Counted from the stretch's first letter, positions 54,473 through 62,318 are shown. The stretch: 64,000 bases of DNA from Mesorhizobium sp. WSM2240 (GCF_040438645.1 NZ_CP159253.1:1736001-1800000); one strand, 5' to 3'. Numbers and translations are program-made. Notes: generated from the sequence alone by a model not told the origin.

Positions 54473-57220
54473 GTGGCCCGTGAAACAGAACAGCTTGTTG
54501 TCAGCCTTGAAGCGCGCATCCGCGATTTCGAGCGCAATTTCCAGAAGGCAGGCAAGACCGCTAACGACAACTTCGACCGTATAGAGAAGCGGGCGAAGCG
54601 TTCCGGCGACGTGCTGGAAAGATCGCTTGGCGGGGCCGCGTCCCGCGCAGGGGCCGCGCTGAAGACTTTCGGCACGGGGTTCGCGGGAGGCATCCTTGGC
54701 GGGCTGACAGTCGGCGGGCTTCAGCAGATTGCGGGCAGCATCCGCGACGTGGCGAACAGCGTGGCGCTGATCGGCAGCAACGCCAAGATGGCGGGACTGA
54801 CGAACAAGGCGTTTCAGGAACTCTCCTATGTCGCGGAGCAGTCCCGCATAGGCGTGGACACGCTGGCGGATGGCATGAAGGAACTTCAGCTTCGCGCTGA
54901 CGAATTCATTGCCACCGGAGGCGGGCCAGCAGCCGAAAGTTTCCAGCGTCTCGGCTTTACCGCCGAAGAACTGAAGACCAAGCTGAAAGACCCGTCCGCC
55001 CTGCTTGTCGAGATCATCGGCAGGATGGAACAACTGGACAAGGCGGCGCAAATCCGCGTGTCCGACGAACTGTTCGGCGGCTCCGCTGGCGAACGCTTCG
55101 TGGAGCTTCTGGACAAGGGCGCGGCGGGCATCCGCAAGATGATCCAAGAGGCCAACGAGTTCGGCCTTGTCCTGTCCGATGACGTGATTGCCCGCGCCGA
55201 TGAAATCGACCGCAAGTTCAACCTGATTTCCCGAACGATCAGCACCCGCCTGAAAGGCTCCATCGTGGAGGCGACGGGGGCGCTGCTCGAATGGTTCGAT
55301 GGCTTCAACGCAATCGAGGCACAGCAGACGCGCACGCTCGGCAATGAACTTGCCGATATAGGCAAGCGCCGCCTCGACATCGAAAACCAAATCCTGAAGC
55401 TTCGCGGCGACAAAGACAGCACCATCGGCGGGGCGTTGTTCGGCGGTGCATACGACAAGCAGATAGAGCACCTTGAACGGGAAAGCGCCGAACTCCACGA
55501 AACCGAACAGCGCATCTTGAAGGTGCTGGGGGAACGCTCATCGGACGCCGCCGACGCGGCCAAGGAAGCCGCCCCGGAAGTCGGCAAGCTCAATTCGGCC
55601 ATTCAGGATACCAGCACCGCCACGGGCGGCGCGGCAAGCGGCCTGAACAGCTATGCCGACGCCATCCGCGCCTTGAAAGGGGAAATCCCCGAACTGGCGG
55701 AACAACTCGCCACGCTGGACGCCAGGGCGAAGATTGACAGCACCTATCGCGCCGCCCTCCAGAAGGCCCGGACGATAGGCGAAGTTCAGCAAGCCAATGT
55801 CCTTCGGGACAAGGCGCTGGGGGCGCTCGCCAGCAAGGATGCACATTCAGCCGCCGACAAGGGCATGCTCGACCTGATCGGCTTTGCCGAAGGGACTGAT
55901 AAGGGACGCGGCTATAACGAGACGCTTGGCTATGGCGCGTTCTCCGGGGGAGCCAAGAACCTTGTCGGCATGACGCTGGACGAAATCGACGCCCTGCAAT
56001 CGTCCATGCTTCAGCACCCGGACAACACGTTCAATTCGTCGGCGCTGGGGCGATACCAGATCGTTCAGAAGACCCTTCGCGGGCTTCGCAACGAAATGGG
56101 CTTGTCCGGCTCCGAAACCTTCTCTCCCGAATTGCAGGACCGGCTTGCGCAGCAGCTCTTGCGCCGTCGCGGCAATGACGTGGGAGGGCTTCGGAACGAA
56201 TGGGAAGGGCTTCGCCGCATAGACGACGCCACCATTCGCCGCGCCTATGACGGCAATTCGCTTCAGGCTCCCGCCGTCGATCCGGGCATGCAGGCCAATC
56301 AGGACGCCCAACAGCAGCAGGCGGACGCCGCCCGCCAGCAGGCCGAAGAACAAGCCTCAGCCTATTCCCGCATCATCATGGGGGCGAAGGAATACGCCAC
56401 CGCCCAGCAGCAGGAACGGCAAGCGTTGTCCATGACCGGACAGGCGGCGGCAGCATTCCGTGCCGAACAGGACATGCTCAATCAGGCCATGCAGGCGGGC
56501 ATTCAGCTATCGCCCCAACAGCGGCAGGAAATCCAATCGCTCGCCCAAGGCATGGCGTCCGCCGAAGCCGCCACGATGCGCTTTGCAGAGACGCAGGAAC
56601 AGGCGGCGGAACTTTCGCAGATGTTTGGGCAAACCGCCGTGGACGCCCTGCATGGCATCCTCACCGGCTCCATGACGGCGGAAGAGGCCCTTGCCAATCT
56701 CGGCTCCCAACTGCTGAAGATGGCGCTTCAGGCGCTCTTGCTGGGGCAAGGGCCGCTTGCCAGCATCGGCGGCGGTGGAGGCGGCGGCGGGCTGTTCGGG
56801 GCGCTGCTAGGCGGGCTGTTGGGTTTGGCCGAAGGCGGGCGCGTCCGGGGACGGGGAACGGGCACGTCTGACAGCATCCCGGCCATGCTGTCCGATGGCG
56901 AGTATGTGGTGAACGCAAAGGCCACGCGGAAATACCTGCCCGCGCTTGAAGCCATCAACAGTGGCAAGGCTCCCGCCTTCGCCACGGGCGGCATCGTCGG
57001 CAGGAACAGCTTCGCTAACACCTATGCGCCGAACCTCAGCATCAATGTTGCGGGTTCCGGCAATGCCCGACAGGACGCGCACCTTGCGCATCAAATCGCG
57101 GACCATGTGGACCGGGCATTGAAGGCCAATCAGCCGAAGGACGGCTTCCGGCGCTCACAGGGGCAGGTGCTGGGGGAAGCAGCACGCATGCTTCAGCGAG
57201 CCGGAGCGCGGCAGGGGTGA
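54473..57220 (+). CDS. Tape measure protein with embedded lysozyme-like domain
   Basis: The 915-residue product has coiled-coil N-terminal segments ('VVSLEARIRDFERNFQKAGKTANDNFDRIEKRAKR'), a Gly-rich stretch (about 55-75), long helical linkers and a C-terminal block 'AMLSDGEYVVNAKATRKYLPALEAINSG' typical of tape measures. Embedded at about 460-570 is a GH104-like muramidase segment: 'MLDLIGFAEGTDKGRGYN' with the catalytic-type Glu and 'SSALGRYQIVQKTLRGL'. It fixes tail length and may open peptidoglycan during DNA injection. No distal tail genes follow it. Confidence 0.88.
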   Translation: MARETEQLVVSLEARIRDFERNFQKAGKTANDNFDRIEKRAKRSGDVLERSLGGAASRAGAALKTFGTGFAGGILGGLTVGGLQQIAGSIRDVANSVALIGSNAKMAGLTNKAFQELSYVAEQSRIGVDTLADGMKELQLRADEFIATGGGPAAESFQRLGFTAEELKTKLKDPSALLVEIIGRMEQLDKAAQIRVSDELFGGSAGERFVELLDKGAAGIRKMIQEANEFGLVLSDDVIARADEIDRKFNLISRTISTRLKGSIVEATGALLEWFDGFNAIEAQQTRTLGNELADIGKRRLDIENQILKLRGDKDSTIGGALFGGAYDKQIEHLERESAELHETEQRILKVLGERSSDAADAAKEAAPEVGKLNSAIQDTSTATGGAASGLNSYADAIRALKGEIPELAEQLATLDARAKIDSTYRAALQKARTIGEVQQANVLRDKALGALASKDAHSAADKGMLDLIGFAEGTDKGRGYNETLGYGAFSGGAKNLVGMTLDEIDALQSSMLQHPDNTFNSSALGRYQIVQKTLRGLRNEMGLSGSETFSPELQDRLAQQLLRRRGNDVGGLRNEWEGLRRIDDATIRRAYDGNSLQAPAVDPGMQANQDAQQQQADAARQQAEEQASAYSRIIMGAKEYATAQQQERQALSMTGQAAAAFRAEQDMLNQAMQAGIQLSPQQRQEIQSLAQGMASAEAATMRFAETQEQAAELSQMFGQTAVDALHGILTGSMTAEEALANLGSQLLKMALQALLLGQGPLASIGGGGGGGGLFGALLGGLLGLAEGGRVRGRGTGTSDSIPAMLSDGEYVVNAKATRKYLPALEAINSGKAPAFATGGIVGRNSFANTYAPNLSINVAGSGNARQDAHLAHQIADHVDRALKANQPKDGFRRSQGQVLGEAARMLQRAGARQG

Positions 57221-57223
57221 CTA

Positions 57224-58105
57224 TCAATCGGCAGAAGGAGAAGTGGCTTCAGAACGGCCAAAATGCTGCCACTCTGCGTCCGTCAATTTGATCGGCGTTA
57301 GGGAATACTCGCAGTCGAAACCATTGTTGTCACTGTAGTATCCCGTGTAAATCCATATCGACGGAAACGGTACTGCCTCTAAGAAGTCGCTTAGTTTCGC
57401 AGCAGCATCAAACATTTCATCCGGTTCGCTATGCGTCGTCAAATTGTCGATCACTAGGATCGTGCGATCTTTCCCGGTGTGTCGTTTAGCCGCCTTTTTT
57501 TGGATTGCGTTCCTAATCCCGGCTTCAAGATCAAGGTGCGGATTGATAGGAGGTCGCATGAAAAGCCTAGGCCCGGAGTTCTGCTCCTCATGCAATGTAA
57601 AGAGCTTCTGCTTTCCCGCTTTGCCCCCAATTTCTTCGAGGATGTGTTTCGGTACGCTTCCGGGGAAGCTCTTTTCTAACTTGAGCACTTCGTACCCGCG
57701 TACTGTCCCTTTGCCCATCAGCGTGGCAAATTCGTTCTCCGCACGTATCGCCTTCAGTAGACCTCTATCAGCCATCCGGCAGATTTCGAGGAAGAACGTG
57801 GTGCCATCATGCATCACATACTCGAAATCCCACGGGCAGTCTCGTCCCACTATGTAAAATTGAGGTTGTTCTGACTGGTCTCGATAGTGAATTTCGGCAT
57901 ACTGGCGTGCGAATTGAAATGCTACAATCTCTTCTCGATGTCGATCGTCAAGGACATTCAGCCTAACGACTTCTTTTATGCTGCCATCCCGGTCTATGAA
58001 GACATGTCGCGTAAAATTTTGCTTTCCGTCAAGATCGAGATTGGGCGAATACGTCCGACCTGGGCCGCGCAAAATTTGAGATGAAAATGCACTTCCGGTC
58101 ATCAT
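57224..58105 (-). CDS. Unrecognised protein of the cargo block
   Basis: The 293-residue product is on the strand opposite to the structural genes and is clearly lower in GC than they are, suggesting separate acquisition. A segment 'CPWDFEYVMHDGTTFFLEICRM' could be a nuclease-like D...ExC/K core, but the Lys expected in PD-(D/E)xK enzymes is missing. Later blocks 'DRTILVIDNLTTHSEP' and 'PFPSIWIYTGYYSDNNGFD' suggest a soluble alpha/beta domain. It is divergent from the Shedu-like gene, so a defence partner or a separate defence gene is plausible. Confidence 0.7.
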   Translation of the reverse strand: MMTGSAFSSQILRGPGRTYSPNLDLDGKQNFTRHVFIDRDGSIKEVVRLNVLDDRHREEIVAFQFARQYAEIHYRDQSEQPQFYIVGRDCPWDFEYVMHDGTTFFLEICRMADRGLLKAIRAENEFATLMGKGTVRGYEVLKLEKSFPGSVPKHILEEIGGKAGKQKLFTLHEEQNSGPRLFMRPPINPHLDLEAGIRNAIQKKAAKRHTGKDRTILVIDNLTTHSEPDEMFDAAAKLSDFLEAVPFPSIWIYTGYYSDNNGFDCEYSLTPIKLTDAEWQHFGRSEATSPSAD

Positions 58106-58248
58106 GACACCGTAGTTAGGTGAAGGCGCAGCCGTTGCGTTTTTAGCCCTTGGTCCCGCCCTCCGGCCTCCATCGCCGCCGAAGCTGCTGTCGTTGACGG
58201 TTTCCCAGTTTACACCGAAGTATGGTCTTTCCGAAGGGGAGGAAGTCC

Positions 58249-59406
58249 GTGTCTGAAAACGATGCCGAATACTTTAAGCTACGCAAGGAGGGGAAAATCT
58301 ACCTCTCCAAAGTCTTCACGCATGGCGCGGTCAATGAACAGCGCAGACGCTTCGCCCACGCTGTTTTCGAGGGGACGGAGCGTGCAGTCCTAGGAGAGGT
58401 GGAAGGCGCACTTTGCTTGCGGCTTACGGGCGACCAGCGCAAGACACAGGTCACTGCATTGATTAGCCAAGACGACGCAGCTATTCGGCGCATAACGCTA
58501 CAAACCTTTAAGTCCCGTGCTGGCGGCTGGTACGAAGGCTACGAGAAGGAGGCTTTCACTTTCAGGGCTGACGAATTTGAACGGCTCTTGGAGTTCCTTC
58601 GCCGATTGAAATTCATCGACTTGTCCAATGAAGAGCGTTTCCAGATTGAAGACCTATCTGAAGCTGCCGGTCCGAAGATCATCACCGATGCAACCGACCG
58701 GGCGCTGATCGGCAAAATCAAGAAGCTCGATGCCAACGAAAGGGAACGCCTCTTTCGGTCCCTCCACGACAATCTAACTCAGGAGGAAATTAACCTACTG
58801 CTTGGCCGCCGACAGGCTCTTGAGCAATTTGACGCCCAACTTGCTTTGGGAGCGTGGTCTGAAGCAAATTGGCAAGACTTCTTTGAGGCCCAGAATTGGG
58901 TCTTTGGTTATGGTCTTGACTACAGGATCATGCGACAGTTCGACCGGGAAATGGTTGTCGGTGCAGGCGGCACGGACAACCGTGAAAAGCCCACGGTCGA
59001 TTTCCTGATGAACTTCACGGACTACACTGTACTGGTGGAGATCAAGCGACCTGACACGCCTATATTCCAACCTCAGAAGTCCGCCCGTGCGGGAACGTGG
59101 CGGTTCAGCGCCGACTTCATGGATGCAATCTCGCAAGTCCTAGAGCAAAAAGCGGAGTGGCTTAACGCGGCACAATCCGGCGAGCATTTCAACAAGGCGG
59201 GCACAAGCCGTTTGGAGGCCAGAACCCGCGACGCCAAGACAATACTGGTCATCGGAAATCGTGCGGAATTTGGTCGGTCGGGCAACGTACGCGAAACCAA
59301 CATCAAGCGTGATACGTTCGAGCTGTTTCGGAGGGACACGCGGTCAATTGAAATCGTGACGTTTGACGAACTACTTGAGCGGGCAAATTTCATTATCAAA
59401 GAGTAG
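58249..59406 (+). CDS. Shedu-type anti-phage nuclease (SduA-like, DUF4263)
   Basis: The 385-residue product has a variable N-terminal sensing region and a C-terminal DUF4263 nuclease domain. The core 'ANWQDFFEAQNWVFGYGLDYR', 'KPTVDFLMNF' (Asp251) and 'TVLVEIKRPDTP' (Glu264, Lys266) gives an intact PD-(D/E)xK site. Shedu proteins protect cells by nuclease activity on phage DNA. I prefer the GTG start, where AAGGGGAGG lies 6 nt upstream, to ATG 58222. The gene is AT-richer than the capsid operon, consistent with cargo. Confidence 0.9.
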   Translation: MSENDAEYFKLRKEGKIYLSKVFTHGAVNEQRRRFAHAVFEGTERAVLGEVEGALCLRLTGDQRKTQVTALISQDDAAIRRITLQTFKSRAGGWYEGYEKEAFTFRADEFERLLEFLRRLKFIDLSNEERFQIEDLSEAAGPKIITDATDRALIGKIKKLDANERERLFRSLHDNLTQEEINLLLGRRQALEQFDAQLALGAWSEANWQDFFEAQNWVFGYGLDYRIMRQFDREMVVGAGGTDNREKPTVDFLMNFTDYTVLVEIKRPDTPIFQPQKSARAGTWRFSADFMDAISQVLEQKAEWLNAAQSGEHFNKAGTSRLEARTRDAKTILVIGNRAEFGRSGNVRETNIKRDTFELFRRDTRSIEIVTFDELLERANFIIKE

Positions 59407-59644
59407 TTTTAGCTTTTCTCGTCTTACCTTCCAAAGCGTCAAGTCGTTCCTCGACCTCCTTTAAGCGCCGAAGGATTGCGCCATCGTTTGCTTGATCCTC
59501 GGTGACATAGGCCCCGCCTACCGAGGCGTTTAGCCGGTCCACAATCAGTTGATTGAGGGATACCGCAGATGCCTTCGCCTCTTTGGAAAGGGCGGTGTGA
59601 ACCTGCAACGGCAGGCGCACGCTTAGTTTCATCCACACCGGCAT
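59396..59644 (-). CDS. Ribbon-helix-helix protein with C-terminal coiled coil
   Basis: The 82-residue product has an Arc/HicB-like N-terminal domain ('MKLSVRLPLQVHTALSKEAKASAVSLNQLIVDRLNASVG') and a short coiled coil ('RRLKEVEERLDALEGK'). It is convergent with and slightly overlaps the Shedu-like gene, and divergent from a second such gene. AGGAG precedes its ATG. It probably represses its own promoter and that of its neighbour. Confidence 0.82.
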   Translation of the reverse strand: MPVWMKLSVRLPLQVHTALSKEAKASAVSLNQLIVDRLNASVGGAYVTEDQANDGAILRRLKEVEERLDALEGKTRKAKTTL

Positions 59645-59697
59645 AGTTTGCTCCTAACCCGACGCTGCCGCCAGAATGACCTTGACGCGCCAGTAAA

Positions 59698-59720
59698 GTG
59701 CCACCACAATATGGTGGCAC
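59698..59720. promoter_or_regulatory. Palindromic operator between the two RHH genes
   Basis: Perfect 9-bp arms GTGCCACCA and TGGTGGCAC with a CAATA centre lie in the divergent gap, just before the ribosome binding site of the rightward gene. It is the probable binding site of one or both ribbon-helix-helix proteins and would control the integrase operon. Confidence 0.82.
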
Positions 59721-59736
59721 ATATGGAGGCACTGAG

Positions 59737-59886
59737 ATGGACGATAAGGTCAAGCTCACGGCACGTCTACCCGCCGAACTGTCGGCATGGATCGCAAAGC
59801 GAGCGGCACAAAATGAACGGTCGCAGAACCGAGAGATCATCGCGATTTTAAAGGCTGCGAAGGCGACCGAAGCGAGGGCTGCATGA
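59737..59886 (+). CDS. Arc-like ribbon-helix-helix regulator
   Basis: The 49-residue product 'DDKVKLTARLPAELSAWIAKRAAQNERSQNREIIAIL' is a minimal Arc/MetJ-type repressor. GGAGG precedes the ATG by 7 nt. It is the first gene of a run to the integrase, whose genes overlap one another, so it would set integrase levels. It may replace the missing CI-type repressor. Confidence 0.85.
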   Translation: MDDKVKLTARLPAELSAWIAKRAAQNERSQNREIIAILKAAKATEARAA

Positions 59887-60071
59887 GCAGCACCCTAGTC
59901 ACGATCAGCAAAGACCTGCGCGGTATCTACTGGGCGCATAAGATCGGCAAGCATTTGGCATCAAAGACCCACGCTGAAGCCAAGGCAAGTGCGAAGCAGC
60001 TTTTTGATGCGGCAGGCGGTGAAGGAAAAGCCGAAATCAGAGACCTGACCGGCGAAGCTAACGATGACTAA
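59883..60071 (+). CDS. Small protein of unknown function in the integrase operon
   Basis: The 62-residue product 'TLVTISKDLRGIYWAHKIGKHLASKTHAEAKASAKQLFDAAGG' is helical and basic. It overlaps the RHH regulator by 4 nt (ATGA) and the next gene by 8 nt, so it is clearly part of the operon. No function can be named. Confidence 0.7.
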   Translation: MSSTLVTISKDLRGIYWAHKIGKHLASKTHAEAKASAKQLFDAAGGEGKAEIRDLTGEANDD

Positions 60072-60285
60072 GCCGCCGCTCCCCTTCATCGCGAAAATGA
60101 TAGCGCAACGCCCAAAGCCCAAGTCCGCCGTGCCGACGATGAGACGGATGACGAAGGCCATAGAGGCGATGGGCAAGAGCGTCGGCGGCTACGAAATGCG
60201 CCCGGACGGCGCGGTGCGCGTCTTGATCGCTGACGCCGCGAAGCCTGCCGACGAACCCAATCCGTGGGACGAGGTGCTGCCATGA
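60064..60285 (+). CDS. Small conserved-style protein before the integrase
   Basis: The 73-residue product ends in a pattern I associate with small frames just upstream of integrases in alphaproteobacterial prophages ('GYEMRPDGAVRVLIAD...NPWDEVLP'). It overlaps the integrase start (ATGA). A role in directing recombination (excisionase-like) is possible but unproven. Confidence 0.7.
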   Translation: MTKPPLPFIAKMIAQRPKPKSAVPTMRRMTKAIEAMGKSVGGYEMRPDGAVRVLIADAAKPADEPNPWDEVLP

Positions 60286-61325
60286 TCCGGCACAAGAAGC
60301 CGCAATATGTACACGTCTACAGTGACCGGCACGGCAAACCCCGTTGTTATTTTCGTCGCCCCGGCCAGCCGCAAATCCCCTTGCCGTGGCCAATGTTCAC
60401 AAAAGAATGGTGGCTAGCCTATGACAAGGCCAAAGAGGGCGCTCCCGCCGATCCGCCGTTGATTGGCGCATCCCGCACCAAAGCTGGCACCGTGACCGCG
60501 CTCGTTGCCGATTATTACGCTTCGTCCCTGTTCACGGCCTTAGAGAGCTCGACGCAGGCTGCCTATCGGAACCAGCTTGAACGCTTTCGGCAGAAGCACG
60601 GCGACAAGCCGGTTGCGCTTCTAGAAGCCAAGCACGTCGATATGATCTTGGGCGAGGAAGCGGCCAAGTCCAAGTCGATGGCGAGCAACCTTCGCAAGCG
60701 CCTTGCTACGCTCATGCAGTGCGCGGTGAAATGGAATTACCGCCGGGACGACCCGATGCGCCTTGTGGACCGGGTGAAATACAAGACGGCGGGCATTCGC
60801 ACATGGACCGATGACGATCTTGCCAAGTTCCGCGCCCGTTGGCCGGAAGGCTCACCACAGCGTGTCGCCGTTGAAATCCTTCTCTACACCGGCCTTCGCC
60901 GGTCGGATGCGGTGCGGCTTGGACGCCAGCACGTTCAGGGCGACCATATCGTTATCAGTACGAAAAAGAGCGGTGAAACCGTTCAGCTTCAAATCCCGGT
61001 GCATCCCGACTTCCGGGCATTCCTCGATACGATCAAGCACGGCCACCTGAATTTCATCGTGACCGGACGCGGCTCGGCTCGCACGGAACAAGGCTTCACC
61101 AACTGGATCATCGAAGCCGCACGGGATGCCGGACTACCCCCGAAAAGTTCGCCTCACGGGGTTCGCAAGGCGGCATGTCGCATGCTGGCGGAAGCCGGAT
61201 GTTCGGCGCTGGAAATCATGTCCATCACCGGCCACCGAGACATCAAGGAAATCGAACTCTATTGCCGCGCAGTCAATGCGAAGCACCTAGCCGCAAGCGG
61301 CATCAAGAAGCTGAAAGGTGCGTGA
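60282..61325 (+). CDS. Tyrosine-type site-specific integrase
   Basis: The 347-residue product has an N-terminal core-binding region ('STQAAYRNQLERFRQKHGDKPV') and a C-terminal catalytic domain with Arg206 (TGLRRSD), Lys229, His292-x-x-Arg295 (HGVRKAA), His318 (GHRD) and nucleophile Tyr327 (IELYCRA). It lies about 100 bp from the tRNA-Arg attachment site and is oriented toward it, as expected. It should insert and excise this element at the tRNA 3' end. Confidence 0.95.
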   Translation: MIRHKKPQYVHVYSDRHGKPRCYFRRPGQPQIPLPWPMFTKEWWLAYDKAKEGAPADPPLIGASRTKAGTVTALVADYYASSLFTALESSTQAAYRNQLERFRQKHGDKPVALLEAKHVDMILGEEAAKSKSMASNLRKRLATLMQCAVKWNYRRDDPMRLVDRVKYKTAGIRTWTDDDLAKFRARWPEGSPQRVAVEILLYTGLRRSDAVRLGRQHVQGDHIVISTKKSGETVQLQIPVHPDFRAFLDTIKHGHLNFIVTGRGSARTEQGFTNWIIEAARDAGLPPKSSPHGVRKAACRMLAEAGCSALEIMSITGHRDIKEIELYCRAVNAKHLAASGIKKLKGA

Positions 61326-61352
61326 CGGTGAGAACAAAGGGAACACGAAAAT

Positions 61353-61378
61353 TGGCTAACCCCGGAACCGGGTTAGCC
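61353..61378. repeat. Hairpin and candidate integrase arm sites at the right end
   Basis: GGCTAACCC and GGGTTAGCC (9-bp arms) form a hairpin 45 bp inside attR, followed on the minus side by AATTTT. The 11-bp word TGGCTAACCCC here also occurs at 44926-44936, 34 bp inside attL, in the same orientation. Such words at both ends are typical arm-type integrase sites. The hairpin may also end minus-strand transcription from the tRNA. Confidence 0.6.
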
Positions 61379-61422
61379 GAAATCGCCGGTAAGGCGTTGA
61401 AAAGTCTCACCCTCAAGAGGGG

Positions 61423-61441
61423 AATGGCGATCCCGGCAGGA
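61423..61441. repeat. attR: 19-bp core at the tRNA-Arg 3' end
   Basis: The core AATGGCGATCCCGGCAGGA is identical to the copy at 44874-44892. Here it is part of the intact tRNA-Arg gene (17 nt of its 3' end plus two bases), so insertion left the tRNA functional. Confidence 0.92.
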
Positions 61442-61501
61442 TTCGAACCTGCGACCATCGGCTTAGAAGGCCGGTGCTCTATCCAGCTGAGCTACGGGAC
61501 C
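61425..61501 (-). tRNA. tRNA-Arg (anticodon TCT)
   Basis: The minus strand folds into a normal 77-nt tRNA: acceptor GGTCCCG paired with CGGGATC (one G-T pair), D-arm AGCTCAGCTGGATAGAGC, anticodon loop CTTCTAA with anticodon TCT, T-arm GCAGGTTCGAATCCTGC and an encoded CCA end. Its 3' end is the integration target of the element to the left. Confidence 0.97.
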
Positions 61502-61558
61502 GCACGCCGCCCTTGCGGGCCGCGTCCGCCACGGCGCGCCTGGCGCGGGAATTCGCGC

Positions 61559-61864
61559 TCAATGCGTCCAGGGGATCTTGCGGTCATAGCGGAAATTCTC
61601 CGCATAGGAAATCTGCCGGCGCTTGGCTTCCTTCGGCTCCTGCACCCTGAAAGCGATGCCGTGCTTCTGCGCATAGGCGACGGCCTCTTCCTTCGTGTTG
61701 AAGGTGAGGCGGATCTGGCTCTTCATGTCGCCGGAGCTGGTGTAACCCATCAGCGGGTCGATCTTGCGGGGCTCTTCGGCGTCGAACTCGAGAACCCAGA
61801 AGCCGGTCTTGGCCTTGCCCGACTGCATGGCGGTCTTGGCGGGGCTGAAAATGCGCGCTGACAT
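61559..61864 (-). CDS. NDUFS4-like respiratory complex I accessory protein
   Basis: The 101-residue product matches the ETC complex I conserved region (NDUFS4): 'ARIFSPAKTAMQSGKAKTGFWVLEF', 'DPLMGYTSSGDMKSQIRLTFNTKEEAVAYAQKHGI' and 'YAENFRYDRKIPWTH'. Alphaproteobacteria keep this accessory subunit of NADH dehydrogenase apart from the nuo operon. It lies between two tRNA genes. Confidence 0.95.
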   Translation of the reverse strand: MSARIFSPAKTAMQSGKAKTGFWVLEFDAEEPRKIDPLMGYTSSGDMKSQIRLTFNTKEEAVAYAQKHGIAFRVQEPKEAKRRQISYAENFRYDRKIPWTH

Positions 61865-61887
61865 CAGTGCCTCATCATCTGGTTCGC

Positions 61888-61964
61888 TGGTCGGAGTGGC
61901 AGGATTCGAACCTGCGACCCCCTGATCCCAAATCAGGTGCGCTACCAGGCTGCGCTACACTCCG
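61888..61964 (-). tRNA. tRNA-Pro (anticodon TGG)
   Basis: The minus strand gives a 77-nt cloverleaf: acceptor CGGAGTG pairs with CACTCCG, the anticodon stem-loop is CTGATTTGGGATCAG with anticodon TGG, the T-arm GCAGGTTCGAATCCTGC follows, and the CCA end is encoded. It is a standard proline tRNA. Confidence 0.97.
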
Positions 61965-62318
61965 TGCCGACGCTCGGCGCTGAATTCCCTAGAGTTTCCG
62001 CTGTTCTGGCGCAAGGCCAGAACAGCGTGACCACGCCATAAATGGGGATAAATCGTATGGAGCGATACGGATTGACGCCGAAATCCCACGGAAATCCCGT
62101 CAGCGTCAAAACATTCTTCTCGGATTTGACCACCGATTCGTGGTGGAAATCGCCCAGAAGAAATCATTCCTGCCGATCGGTCATCAAGGTCTTTGCCACG
62201 GCGGATCGACACGCTAGGGAAGAGAACGTCGGCAGCGAGGCGCAATCTGCGCGGGAGGCCGATTCCAATCTCCGGCGGCCTCGGTCTGAGCGCCGCTCGC
62301 AAGCCACAGGTGATGCCG
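61965..62318. other. Intergenic stretch between tRNA-Pro and the GH43 gene
   Basis: This 354-bp region contains the upstream side of tRNA-Pro and the probable promoter of the GH43 gene. A perfect 10-bp stem (GCTGTTCTGG/CCAGAACAGC, CGCAAGG loop) lies at 62000-62026; its role is unclear. Open frames crossing the region show no recognisable product. Confidence 0.5.

Larger units (their letters stand above)
44874..61441. mobile_element. Integrated phage-satellite-like element or reduced prophage (16.6 kb)
   Basis: The element lies between 19-bp direct repeats, with a tyrosine integrase next to tRNA-Arg. It carries a winged-helix/iteron module, a head and packaging operon, a tail tube and tape measure, Shedu-type cargo and ribbon-helix-helix regulators. 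I see no lysis genes, no CI-like repressor, no replication helicase or primase, and no distal tail, baseplate or fibre genes. This content resembles capsid-forming phage-inducible islands more than a complete prophage, although such islands usually lack a tape measure. A degraded prophage is the alternative. Confidence 0.75.

Noticed and set aside
44874..61441. Gene transfer agent
   Set aside because: The element has an integrase, att sites and cargo, and its gene order differs from the conserved GTA order; only a gp10-like chaperone recalls GTAs.
44874..61441. Complete temperate prophage
   Set aside because: No lysis, distal tail, CI/Cro or helicase/primase genes could be found in either strand.
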